Assembly: GCA_030730545.1 (NCBI GenBank)
Contig: JANQUX010000065.1
Span: forward strand, 1 to 10,263
Source of the DNA: Maribacter sp.
Lineage (GTDB): Bacteria > Bacteroidota > Bacteroidia > Flavobacteriales > Flavobacteriaceae
Direction: 5' to 3'
Length of the DNA: 10,263 bases
The position numbers and the translations under genes were made by a program. The notes below the pieces were generated by a model. That model had not been told where the DNA came from. It saw only the letters and a program-made list of their open reading frames with translations, and did no database searches. This document shows, piece after piece, positions 1 to 7,560 of the stretch. Each line of letters opens with the position of its first letter. Position 1 is the first letter of the stretch.

Positions 1-1698
1 TTTCATCAAGGGTTTATTGATGGCTTAGGGCTTACGCTTAACGAAAATCATATTGTCAATCAAATTTTGTATCTGGATGACAAACAGAAGTGGCGCAAGC
101 TGCTCGATAAGAAAATTGAGGAACTCAACAAGAGTTCCAACTTTGGTTCGCAGAATAAAGTAGTCCTCGGCAAAATTCAGCATATTCTGGACCAAATCAA
201 TGCGGATGATAATGCACGGATAATTCGTGGTCATTTAAACATTGTTTACTGGGCTCGGGAAGCCCGAGAGCTAGATAGAATTACTGCAAAGATTAAGACC
301 GAGTTTAAGGAATTGGATATCATTCCGTATTACCCTAGAGGCGAAGAACGAAAGAATTATATACTGAACAGTTACTGCTGCTTCTCTTCCAATTTCTCGA
401 ATTACGATTTATACGTAACTGATTTAAAGCATGCACTTTGCTTGTTTATCAATAACACCAATTACAAATCGGATGCTACCGGCATCATCTTTAATGACCG
501 TGAACATAATATTCCAGTTTTAAAAGATGTTTGGGACGAAAAAAAGAAAAGAATAAAAGCACGAAATTTTGCCATTTTCGCGCCAACGGGCGAAGGGAAA
601 TCCTTTTTGGCGAATAACATTCTACGCCAATATTTTGAAAGCGGTGTTCGTTTGGTCATCATTGATTTGGGTGGTTCTTACACCAAATTCGCAAAGCTCT
701 ATCCTGAACAATACACCGTACTGCGATACGAAAGCGGAAAGAACTTAGGTATTAATCCATTTTATATCAGTGCTATAAAGGACCTGACACCGGAACGTTT
801 GGAAGATTTATCGGTATTTCTCTTTGAACTGTTTGCTTCGGATTTAAAAGTGACCAAGGCACAATCGGTTTCCGTAAAAAAAATATTACGTCACTATTAT
901 GATAGCTTATCAGAGCATCATTCTCTCGAAGGCTTTTACAACTTTATAGAAAAGAATCAAGAGAAACTTCTTGATGACCTAAAAATCCATCCCGACTATT
1001 TTAATGTTACAAGTTTTTTGCACGTAATGTCAGAGTATGTCGGCGATGGTCTATACAGTTTTCTGTTTGAAGTTAGCGAAGATCAAACCTATAAAATCGA
1101 AGACAAACGTTTGATCGTTTTTGAGTTGGATGAAGTTAAGGATAACAAGGAAATTCTGTCCGTAATGCTGAAGCTGATAAAATCGGCTATCCAAAGAACC
1201 ATATGGAAGAACCGTGCTGAAAAAGGTATTATACTTTTTGATGAATTTGCCAAACAACTCAAGTTCGATAACGTGCTGGAAAGCGTAGAATTTTACTATC
1301 AAGCTATCCGTAAACAAAATGGTGCGATTGGGATTATACTTCAATCCATAAATCAACTTCCCAATAATTCAACATCAGCCAGCATACTAGAAAATACGCA
1401 GGTCATTTATAGCCTGAACAATGAAAAAGGCTATGATGAATTAGTCAAAAGACTCAATCTTTCTAGTCACGATTTAAACCAATTAAAATCCATCAAAAAC
1501 AATCTTTCTGGACCACGAAAGTACACCGAAATGTTCATCAAGATTGGTAAGGAAAGTAACATTTTCCGTCTTGAAGTTCCGAAGGAAGTGTATGCAGCAT
1601 ACCTAACCGACGGACAAGAAAACGATGCCATAATGGCTCTATATGAAAAGACCAATGATATGGAATTGGCTATAAAAGAATTCACCTCTAAAACATAA
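1..1698 (+). CDS. traG: Conjugal transfer ATPase TraG (VirB4-like), 5' end outside window
   Basis: The frame is open from base 1, so the gene begins upstream; the TTG at 67 is internal and is not a credible start. The 565 visible codons cover the C-terminal part, including the whole ATPase domain. A Walker A motif (APTGEGKS) lies at bases 580-603, visible residues 194-201, and a Walker B (IILFDE) at 1228-1245, residues 410-415. A later ILQSINQL stretch matches the conserved Gln motif of VirB4/TraC/TraG-type ATPases. Known role: a hexameric inner-membrane-associated ATPase that powers assembly and substrate transfer in type IV secretion. Bacteroidota TraG is around 800 residues, so roughly the first third is missing. 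This TraG is VirB4-like and is not the VirD4 coupling protein that bears the same letter in other systems. Tandem stops (TAA TAG) end it 4 bp before traI, which indicates an operon. Confidence 0.93.
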   Translation, partial: FHQGFIDGLGLTLNENHIVNQILYLDDKQKWRKLLDKKIEELNKSSNFGSQNKVVLGKIQHILDQINADDNARIIRGHLNIVYWAREARELDRITAKIKTEFKELDIIPYYPRGEERKNYILNSYCCFSSNFSNYDLYVTDLKHALCLFINNTNYKSDATGIIFNDREHNIPVLKDVWDEKKKRIKARNFAIFAPTGEGKSFLANNILRQYFESGVRLVIIDLGGSYTKFAKLYPEQYTVLRYESGKNLGINPFYISAIKDLTPERLEDLSVFLFELFASDLKVTKAQSVSVKKILRHYYDSLSEHHSLEGFYNFIEKNQEKLLDDLKIHPDYFNVTSFLHVMSEYVGDGLYSFLFEVSEDQTYKIEDKRLIVFELDEVKDNKEILSVMLKLIKSAIQRTIWKNRAEKGIILFDEFAKQLKFDNVLESVEFYYQAIRKQNGAIGIILQSINQLPNNSTSASILENTQVIYSLNNEKGYDELVKRLNLSSHDLNQLKSIKNNLSGPRKYTEMFIKIGKESNIFRLEVPKEVYAAYLTDGQENDAIMALYEKTNDMELAIKEFTSKT

Positions 1699-1702
1699 TA
1701 GT

Positions 1703-2290
1703 ATGAACACAAAAATCAAAACAATTTTATTGGGGCTATTTTTTACAGTTACCCTTTTATCGCCTAGCGGTGCTACCGCCCAGGGAATGCCTACGTATGA
1801 CAACACCAATTTTATTAGTTTAATAAAACAATTGGTAGAATCCGGTAAACAGACTGCACAAATGATTAAGTCTGTAAAATTATTAAAAGATGCCAAGGAA
1901 AGTATCGAAAAGGTCAATAATGTAGTTCTACAGTTAAAGGCGGTTAAAGAAATTGGAAAGAATAATCAACGGCTTATTCAGGTTCTCCAAAATGATTTAA
2001 GTGACATTCTTAATAGTCCTTATATCAAACCTGATGAAGTGTCAAGAGTTTCTGCTTCATTTACCTCTATCGTAGAAAATTCTTTAGATACCATGGATTT
2101 TATTGATCAAATTTTATCCAGCGATTATCTTAAAATGACCGATGCAGAACGCGCGGAAATTCTAAAAGAAAAAGAGCTGGAATCAAACGAAATGGTGGCG
2201 AATATTACGATTAAAACAAAGCGTTACAAGGATATTATTTCTTTTCGAAAAATGCAGGATAAAATCAATAATCGCGAAACCAATTACTAA
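1703..2290 (+). CDS. traI: Conjugative transfer protein TraI (DUF4141, TrbJ/VirB5-like)
   Basis: This 195-residue protein opens with a clear signal peptide: Lys-containing n-region, hydrophobic core at about residues 8-20, and a likely cleavage after ATAQ near residue 27. The remainder is almost entirely helical and charged, with heptad-like leucine and valine spacing at about 45-110. The sequence LKMTDAERAEIL near residue 145 and the closing region resemble Bacteroides TraI proteins of the DUF4141 family, which have similar length and layout. Those proteins are thought to be periplasmic channel components comparable to TrbJ/VirB5; the exact role is poorly defined. The ATG at 1703 sits 4 bp after the traG stop, and traJ starts 3 bp after this stop, so the three are surely co-transcribed and probably translationally coupled. 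Family assignment rests on remembered similarity and on position in the operon. Confidence 0.82.
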   Translation: MNTKIKTILLGLFFTVTLLSPSGATAQGMPTYDNTNFISLIKQLVESGKQTAQMIKSVKLLKDAKESIEKVNNVVLQLKAVKEIGKNNQRLIQVLQNDLSDILNSPYIKPDEVSRVSASFTSIVENSLDTMDFIDQILSSDYLKMTDAERAEILKEKELESNEMVANITIKTKRYKDIISFRKMQDKINNRETNY

Positions 2291-2293
2291 ACA

Positions 2294-3136
2294 ATGACCG
2301 CTACTATTCTTTTAGGGATTGGACTGGAATACATCGATACGGTATTCCAAACCATACAGAACAGCAGTTTCTCGCAATACACTATTGCAGGAATGAAAAC
2401 GCTTGCGGTTTTGTTCTTTATGGTCAACATTCTTATAAAGTATAATGAGGGTGTGGCAGACAGGTATGGATATACATGGGGATTAAGTCCAGGAGAATTA
2501 GCAAAGAACTTTGTGGTTGTGCTTTTAGTTATTTTTTCAACCCAAGTTTTAGGATTTTTTGATGGTATTTTAGTCTCTATTGAATCGCAGTATCGCAATA
2601 CAGCGCCAGCCTTATTGCCATTACAGCTTCAAGATTTACCCTTGGAAGAAGAGGTTAGTTTAGTGGGTGCTGCAAGTGCTGCCATGAACTTACTTTACGA
2701 GGCTCTAGTGACACCGCTTTATGGTTTTAAAATATTTGCTTTTATTTTTAGTACGGTATTGTGGATTTTAGACTTATTTATTTATCCGCTATTCCTAGCA
2801 GAACGCTATTTTTTATTGGGGATTATGCAAGCCTTTTTTCCATTGGTCATAAGTCTCGCGGTTTTTGAAAAATTCCGTTCGCTTGCCTATACCTTTTTTA
2901 AATTATATGCTGCGGTGTATATGTTGGTACCAGCCTTCTTTTTGGTCAACGTATTTGTAAACGCACTCTATACTGAAATCAATACGAACTTCTGGACAAG
3001 CCTTTTTGGGACAGATGTAGGGCAAGGCTTTTTTGCACCTGTGGTTCAGCTTGGGTCAGTAGGTTTCATTGTTTTTCTAAAATTCAAACTATACAAACGC
3101 GCCACATCGTTTACGCTCAGATTATTTACTGCCTAA
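2294..3136 (+). CDS. traJ: Conjugative transfer membrane protein TraJ (VirB6/TrbL-like)
   Basis: This 280-residue protein is dominated by hydrophobic segments. Likely membrane helices are at about residues 30-50, 70-90, 143-168, 172-193, 203-226 and 240-262. A soluble stretch with the acidic LPLEEE segment lies between the second and third. This topology, the length, and its place between TraI and TraK fit Bacteroidota TraJ, a VirB6/TrbL-type polytopic inner-membrane component that forms part of the translocation path at the base of the type IV channel. No catalytic motif is expected or seen. The ATG at 2294 begins 3 bp after the traI stop with no clear Shine-Dalgarno, as is usual in this phylum. 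Bacteroides TraJ is somewhat longer (over 300 residues), so this is a compact version. No frameshift is visible. Confidence 0.85.
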   Translation: MTATILLGIGLEYIDTVFQTIQNSSFSQYTIAGMKTLAVLFFMVNILIKYNEGVADRYGYTWGLSPGELAKNFVVVLLVIFSTQVLGFFDGILVSIESQYRNTAPALLPLQLQDLPLEEEVSLVGAASAAMNLLYEALVTPLYGFKIFAFIFSTVLWILDLFIYPLFLAERYFLLGIMQAFFPLVISLAVFEKFRSLAYTFFKLYAAVYMLVPAFFLVNVFVNALYTEINTNFWTSLFGTDVGQGFFAPVVQLGSVGFIVFLKFKLYKRATSFTLRLFTA

Positions 3137-3156
3137 GACAGATTAAAGATAGAACT

Positions 3157-3780
3157 ATGAAAACACCCTATAAAAACATCTATGCCGTCCTAAAATTGAA
3201 CCGATTTATAGTAATAGCAGTTATTGTTTGCGCTTTACTATCCAGTACCTTTTCGGTTTGGATGGCGTTCAATACCAATCAAAAAGCACTTAATAGCGCC
3301 TTTGCTATTAATACGGATGGTAGTATTATTCCGCTGAAGCTTGTTACCCAAAAAGAAAATTTTAGGGTTGAAGCTTTGGCACATTTAGACCTGTTCCACA
3401 ACTACTTTTATAATATTGATGCCAGCAATTATGAACGCAATCTAGAAAAGGCGCTTTGGCTCGGCAATAGTTCCGTGGATAACCTATACCGACAAAAAAA
3501 AGCGGATGGTGTCTACAACCGGTTGCTACAATATTCTTTGGTTGAAAAAGTAGTGAGTATCGATTCCGAAATATCTGAAAACAAGGGCTCGTATAGCTTT
3601 ACTACCACTACTATTTTTGAAATCAATAGAGGGACTATTATTGATAGATATGAACTTATTTCTACGGGAAACCTGTTAATGGTTGACCGTAATTTCCCAA
3701 ATAATCCCCACGGATTGTTAATTACCGATTACTTCGAGAACACTTTAAAAAAACTTACAGATGAAGATAGAAAAAAATAA
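3157..3780 (+). CDS. traK: Conjugative transfer protein TraK (VirB8-like)
   Basis: This 207-residue protein has a short cytoplasmic N-terminus, one membrane anchor at about residues 17-36, and a periplasmic domain. The N-terminal arrangement (KNIY.VLKLNR followed by the anchor and a SVW segment), the central HLDLFHNYFYNID region and the closing NPHGLLITDYFE match the pattern of Bacteroides TraK proteins, which are also about 207 residues. TraK is regarded as the VirB8-like part that links the inner-membrane ATPase and channel to the envelope-spanning core. The start at ATG 3157 follows a 20-bp gap after traJ. The last 20 bp overlap the start of traM in another frame, so traM translation is probably coupled to termination here. 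Confidence 0.88.
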   Translation: MKTPYKNIYAVLKLNRFIVIAVIVCALLSSTFSVWMAFNTNQKALNSAFAINTDGSIIPLKLVTQKENFRVEALAHLDLFHNYFYNIDASNYERNLEKALWLGNSSVDNLYRQKKADGVYNRLLQYSLVEKVVSIDSEISENKGSYSFTTTTIFEINRGTIIDRYELISTGNLLMVDRNFPNNPHGLLITDYFENTLKKLTDEDRKK

Positions 3781-4696
3781 AATCGTATTTGCAGCGGTAA
3801 TAGTTGTGATTTTCATATTCCTAATTTCCTATTCTATGATGCTTATGGGCGATGATGAAAGCGAAAATGATAATCTAGAACAGACCTTGATACCCGATTT
3901 GAACGAAAATCAAAAAGAGTATGATTCTAAACTCGATGCCATCAACGATTTGAAGGAAGCAAGGGAAACCAATGCGCCAAGTATTTATGATGAAAAGCTA
4001 ATTGACTCCTTAGGGTTCTATGACCCTGATCTTCCAGAACGTGAAAAAGAACGCATTGTAGATAGTATTTATAAGGCTGGTAAGATTCAATACTCTGAAA
4101 AGAAGTATCAGAACTTTGGGCAAAAGAAAGTTGCTCAAAATAATACCCGTCAAATTGATTCTACGGAACTAAAACGAGAACAAAAGATTGAAGCTAAAGA
4201 ATTAGGACTAGAACATCAACTGTTCTTTGCGGCTTCGCCGAAACCTATTGATTTTTCTACGTTAGGCAATACGGATGAAACTATTTATGTGGTTGTGGAT
4301 GGCGACCAAATCGTAACTGCAAATACTAGATTAAGAATGCGGCTTACGAAATCCGCAACTGTTAACGGTAAGCTTATGCCAAAGAATACGCCTGTTTTTG
4401 GGTTTATCAGTTTTCAGCCCAATCGTGCGCTTATTGAAATTGAAAATATCAAGCATCATCCAACAAAGCTCAAAGCTTTTGACTTGCAAGATGGAAGCGA
4501 GGGTATTTATGTCGAGAATAACTTTAGAGCGGAAGCAACAAGGGAAGTATTGGATGATGTCATTGGCGATATCAATATCCCAACCGTTCCACAAGTTGGC
4601 GGACTTACACAAGTATTTCGGCGTTCCAACCGAAGGGTAAAAGTAACCGTCCTGAACAATTACAGATTAATCCTAAAAGCCGATAATCGGCAATAA
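3761..4696 (+). CDS. traM: Conjugative transfer protein TraM (VirB10-like)
   Basis: This 311-residue protein has a short basic N-terminus, a membrane helix at about residues 8-28, a long charged linker rich in Asp, Glu and Lys (about 32-145), and a compact C-terminal domain from about 170. The C-terminal domain contains VVDGDQIV, a beta-rich RLRMRLTKSATVNG region, and a terminal RRSNRRVKVTVLNNYR segment, as in TraM of Bacteroidota conjugative transposons (VirB10/TrbI-like). Members of that family bridge inner and outer membranes in the type IV core. It is shorter than CTnDOT-type TraM (over 400 residues), with the difference probably in the linker. The ATG at 3761 overlaps traK by 20 bp. A separate traL, present in CTnDOT between traK and traM, is absent here. 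traN follows after 15 bp. Confidence 0.87.
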   Translation: MKIEKNKIVFAAVIVVIFIFLISYSMMLMGDDESENDNLEQTLIPDLNENQKEYDSKLDAINDLKEARETNAPSIYDEKLIDSLGFYDPDLPEREKERIVDSIYKAGKIQYSEKKYQNFGQKKVAQNNTRQIDSTELKREQKIEAKELGLEHQLFFAASPKPIDFSTLGNTDETIYVVVDGDQIVTANTRLRMRLTKSATVNGKLMPKNTPVFGFISFQPNRALIEIENIKHHPTKLKAFDLQDGSEGIYVENNFRAEATREVLDDVIGDINIPTVPQVGGLTQVFRRSNRRVKVTVLNNYRLILKADNRQ

Positions 4697-4703
4697 TAAA
4701 AAG

Positions 4704-4714
4704 ATACTATTATG
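4704..4714 (+). repeat. 11-bp translation-leader repeat, copy 1 (before traN)
   Basis: The sequence atactattatg ends in the traN start codon. An identical 11-mer at 5536-5546 ends in the presumed ancestral start of the next gene. This suggests either a conserved initiation context or origin by local duplication. The match is exact by eye; its significance is not calculated. Confidence 0.55.
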
Positions 4715-5536
4715 AAAACTTATATGATAATTATGATGGTTTTTTGTGCAACCCATATTATGGCGCAACAGTCGCTCGACACTATTTACGCAAACGATAC
4801 CAAAAATGTAGCCCTGTTTTTCCCAGAACCCATACGACAGGGCATAACGGGTTCGGATAATTTTGTCTTTACCTACAATCGTGAAAAAGAACAGTATTTC
4901 GGATTACTTCAGGCGAAGCCTGGGAAAGAAAGTAATCTACTGGTAGTCAATAGAAATGGCGCAATTTTTTCGTATATTGTTAGCTATAAAAAGCAGCTGT
5001 CAAAGCTCAATTATTTCATTCCATTATCAAATAGTATTGGTAATGAAAAACCATTAGTAACCGATTCGATTCAGGTTGTAACTTCTGAAAACAAAATAGA
5101 TAACAGAACCTACTATTATCAAAAATTCTGCTCCTATCTTCTTAACAGAAACCAAGGTATCGGTCGGATGAAGAAGCGATCGCAAGGCATTGGTTTGACT
5201 GTTGAAAATATTGTTTTTGATAAAGAAGAACTCTACTTCGTTGTCCGGATTGAGAATAATTCTACGATGGATTACGATTTGAATTTCTTGAACCTTTCCA
5301 TCGCGACGCGACAAAAAGGGAAAAGGAAATCTTTACAAAGTTTGTATCAAGAACCTATTTACAAGCAGCATCTGCCTTTAAAAATTATAGAAGGCAAAAT
5401 GGTGCGGTTTGTTTATGTAATGCCCAAATTTTCATTATCAGATGACCGTAGGGCAATTTTGGAATTGAACGAGAAGGATGGCGAACGCAATATAAAACTG
5501 AATATATCGCATAGATATATCAATAACCCAAATTAA
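4712..5536 (+). CDS. traN: Conjugative transfer protein TraN (DUF4138, VirB9-like)
   Basis: This 274-residue protein has a signal peptide: hydrophobic core at about residues 4-16 and an Ala-Gln junction near 18-19 (IMAQQ), a typical flavobacterial cleavage context. The mature part starts with a beta-rich region (TIYANDTKNVALFFPEPI) that matches the N-terminal signature of Bacteroides TraN (DUF4138). Later come VENIVFDKEELYFVVRIENNS and a Gly/Lys-rich stretch. TraN is the VirB9-like outer-membrane-proximal part of the channel core and works with TraM. The start at ATG 4712 is preceded by an 11-bp leader (atactattatg, 4704-4714) that recurs before the following broken gene. It is the last intact gene of the tra operon in this window. 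Confidence 0.88.
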   Translation: MKTYMIIMMVFCATHIMAQQSLDTIYANDTKNVALFFPEPIRQGITGSDNFVFTYNREKEQYFGLLQAKPGKESNLLVVNRNGAIFSYIVSYKKQLSKLNYFIPLSNSIGNEKPLVTDSIQVVTSENKIDNRTYYYQKFCSYLLNRNQGIGRMKKRSQGIGLTVENIVFDKEELYFVVRIENNSTMDYDLNFLNLSIATRQKGKRKSLQSLYQEPIYKQHLPLKIIEGKMVRFVYVMPKFSLSDDRRAILELNEKDGERNIKLNISHRYINNPN

Positions 5537-5546
5537 TACTATTATG
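5536..5546 (+). repeat. 11-bp translation-leader repeat, copy 2 (before broken lipoprotein gene)
   Basis: This is identical to the 11-mer at 4704-4714 and begins on the last base of the traN stop codon. It places an ATG at 5544, which here is followed at once by TAA. It supports 5544 as the ancestral start of the downstream pseudogene. Confidence 0.5.
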
Positions 5547-5916
5547 TAAAGAATCGTCATTATCTCGGTTATGTTTTCCTATTCCTTTCTTGCGCTGACT
5601 CTAAAACTGATATCTCAGGACCGAGTGCCACCGCCCAGATTGTTATCGAAAGTTTTTATGAAAAAGATGAAGAAACCTTAAAAGCGTATTCCACACCGGA
5701 AGGTTATGCCAATTACATGGAAATCATAAATATGTTCAACGGGACCAAAAAAAAGATTTCGGTTTCAAAGTCCTACGAGACAAAATAATGGGCGCCGTGG
5801 CTTGGGTAAAATATACCACAGCTTACGATAAAACACCTGGTATTTTTAAACTGGTCAAGCAGGATGGTAAGTGGCTGGCCACAGGGAGAGGTTTAAAGGA
5901 TAAGGTGCCGTTTTGA
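5544..5916 (+). pseudogene. Frameshifted small lipoprotein gene at the end of the tra operon
   Basis: Three frame pieces join into one plausible small lipoprotein of about 124 residues. ATG 5544 is followed by TAA. One base later in phase (from 5549) the sequence reads KNRHYLGYVFLFLSC, a lipoprotein signal with a lipobox Cys at 5591-5593, then ADSKTD and a domain with QIVIESFYEKDEETLKAY. This frame runs to a TAA at 5786. At an A8 run (5747-5754) the homologous-looking continuation switches to the -1 frame, DFGFKVLRDKIMGAVAWVKYTT, and ends GLKDKVPF at the TGA 5914-5916. The layout (secreted, an ESFY segment, then AWVKY and DGKW beta strands) resembles small NTF2-like/DUF4878-type lipoproteins, but that is a loose impression. 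Both lesions look like single-base losses. They could be true decay, sequencing error, or, for the A8 site only, slippage. The missing in-frame start argues for a dead gene. Confidence 0.68.
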
Positions 5917-5991
5917 TTGATCCAGATCATTTGACCACCTTCTTCCATAACGGGTTTTTTAATTAGAAATTAGCTTCTTCACTAATCTGCA

Positions 5992-7257
5992 TTAGTTATT
6001 TATTTCGCGGTGCTGAAAAGCCCCAGTCATGAATTCTATTTCTTTATTTTTAATACCTATCTCCTGCGCCATATTTTTCCAGTCCTTAATTACAGATAGA
6101 ACTTCGTTGAGAATGGTCTGCATTTCTTTTTCGCTTAAGCGAAAATACATTCCTACACTTTTTGCCAAGTCAAAACTTAAAGCATTATCGTCCATATCTA
6201 TATTTAGCGACAAACCATCTTTTTCTATGGACGGATTTAAATCATAAGCTGGTGATAATATCCAACCCTTTTCGGTCAGTATAAATCCGTGATTCCGTAG
6301 GTGGTCATCCGTATTTGAAATGGCAATATTGAACACGATTCTTCGCCAGAGTTGGTGCAGATTGGTTTCCACGTTAACCCCATAGTTTTCAATGAACTCA
6401 ACAATTTCTAAATAACTCGGTGTCGTATCTCTAATAATATCTTCCGTGTTTCCGGTCATTGTCATCGCTGAGGCAAAGTGGATACGATTGCCATTATCCC
6501 TATCAAATCGCTTGGTCAAAAATGTATGGTATTGACCGCTTATCTTTTCAATCTTAGATTCTGCCATTTCTATACCGGAAGCAATGGCTAATTTATACGC
6601 TAAATATTCCCAAACTGCTTTATCCACAACATCTGTTTTAGAAGGAAATTTGGCTATCCACAAATTCTTCTGAGCATCAAGTATATTAGCCTTTGGTCTT
6701 GCACCACCCAGAGAGGAACCAGGTGCAATTAAAACCGCTATCCATTTTCTAACTGCATCACTTTGTTCATCATTTTCTAACTGATTTACTGCTTCTTGAA
6801 GCTCACCAAGTGAAGACCAAGGTGGTGTTGGATTGTGCTCATCGTTATCTAAAAAAGGGCCTTCCAAATCCGTTTTAAATCGCAACGCGCCCATTCTGCT
6901 TTCGTCATATACACCGAGCAGGTAATCTATTTCATACAACGTGTCTGCTTTTTCATTCTTGGCTCTAGCATCTTGTGCCGCTCTGCGTTTCATCAACGTT
7001 TTGCCCCAAGTGTCCGGCATACTATCTAAAAAGATTCCGAAATTTTCTTTGTTAGCAGGGTATTGTGGACCTGAATAAAAATCTATATCTGGGTCTAATA
7101 ATCGTTGCGCATCGGTTTTTAACCAATTTTTATCATACTCAAAACTAAACGCCTTTTTCGCTTTTGCATAATGCGCAGAGAGTGTACCTATGGGTTTTGG
7201 TTCTTCTAAACCAATCCAATCAGCAAAAACGTATATTTCAAATTTTCCTCCAGCCAT
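5992..7257 (-). CDS. hipA: HipA-family serine/threonine kinase toxin
   Basis: This 421-residue protein is close to the length of E. coli HipA (440). The N-terminal subdomain (about residues 5-130) has the usual GTLSAHY and FGIFLDSMPDTWGK segments. The kinase core follows: a Ser/Gly-rich loop GSSLGGARPKA at 180-190, where HipA proteins bind ATP and are autophosphorylated; Lys203 in IAKF; the catalytic NTDDHLRNH at 315-323 with Asp317 as probable base; and the metal-binding Asp339 in SPAYDLNP. All expected active-site residues are visible, so it should be an active kinase. Known HipA toxins phosphorylate aminoacyl-tRNA synthetases, notably GltX in E. coli; the target here is unknown. The start ATG 7255-7257 lies 5 bp after the hipB stop, which gives the standard antitoxin-first operon. 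It is convergent with the tra operon. Confidence 0.93.
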   Translation of the reverse strand: MAGGKFEIYVFADWIGLEEPKPIGTLSAHYAKAKKAFSFEYDKNWLKTDAQRLLDPDIDFYSGPQYPANKENFGIFLDSMPDTWGKTLMKRRAAQDARAKNEKADTLYEIDYLLGVYDESRMGALRFKTDLEGPFLDNDEHNPTPPWSSLGELQEAVNQLENDEQSDAVRKWIAVLIAPGSSLGGARPKANILDAQKNLWIAKFPSKTDVVDKAVWEYLAYKLAIASGIEMAESKIEKISGQYHTFLTKRFDRDNGNRIHFASAMTMTGNTEDIIRDTTPSYLEIVEFIENYGVNVETNLHQLWRRIVFNIAISNTDDHLRNHGFILTEKGWILSPAYDLNPSIEKDGLSLNIDMDDNALSFDLAKSVGMYFRLSEKEMQTILNEVLSVIKDWKNMAQEIGIKNKEIEFMTGAFQHREINN

Positions 7258-7262
7258 TTTTC

Positions 7263-7550
7263 TTATAATAAATCAAGATCTTGCAATTTTCTACCGAATT
7301 CATCGTCAACTGCTAACCTTAAAAAATCGTCCTGAAGATTGAGTACCCTAAATACATTAAAGTACAAACCAATCGCTACAGCTGGGTCGCCTTTCTCAAT
7401 ACGATAAAGGGTGGCTCTATGAATACCCGCTCGCTCAGAAACTTGCTCAGTAGTAAGCTTCCTCCGCTTACGAGCAAGTTTTACATTTTCCCCTATTTGC
7501 TCGAAAATCTTGAGGTACTTAGGAAGAACTATAGCTTTCTTAGAATTCAT
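7263..7550 (-). CDS. hipB: HipB-like antitoxin, XRE-family helix-turn-helix repressor
   Basis: This 95-residue protein contains one XRE/Cro-type helix-turn-helix at about residues 20-72 (GENVKLARKRRKLTTEQVSERAG, then HRATLYRIEKG), with the typical recognition-helix pattern and closing IEKG. The C-terminal tail (DDEFGRKLQDLDLL) would contact HipA or be the protease-sensitive part. The ATG at 7548-7550 is preferred over an upstream TTG at 7571, because the TTG falls inside a palindrome and a Bacteroidota-type -7 element. The gene lies directly upstream of hipA with a 5-bp gap. By analogy with HipBA it should neutralise HipA and repress its own operon; two dyad elements over the promoter support this. 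Confidence 0.88.
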   Translation of the reverse strand: MNSKKAIVLPKYLKIFEQIGENVKLARKRRKLTTEQVSERAGIHRATLYRIEKGDPAVAIGLYFNVFRVLNLQDDFLRLAVDDEFGRKLQDLDLL

Positions 7551-7560
7551 TTTGCTGTTT

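Noticed and set aside
67..69. TTG at 67 as traG start
   Set aside because: The frame is open back to base 1 and the protein would lack the N-terminal third of the family; the true start is upstream of the window.
1051..1356. 101-codon minus-strand ORF inside traG
   Set aside because: Antisense shadow over the ATPase domain including the Walker B region; no supporting signal.
2287..2598. 103-codon minus-strand ORF inside traJ
   Set aside because: Antisense to the strong membrane-protein frame and unlike any known protein.
4398..4640. 80-codon plus-strand ORF inside traM
   Set aside because: Overlaps the well-supported traM frame and has no recognisable protein features.
5917..5991. Bidirectional terminator between the tra pseudogene and hipA
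   Set aside because: Only a 5-bp dyad (5918-5929) with a 2-nt loop and no adjoining T tract; too weak to call.
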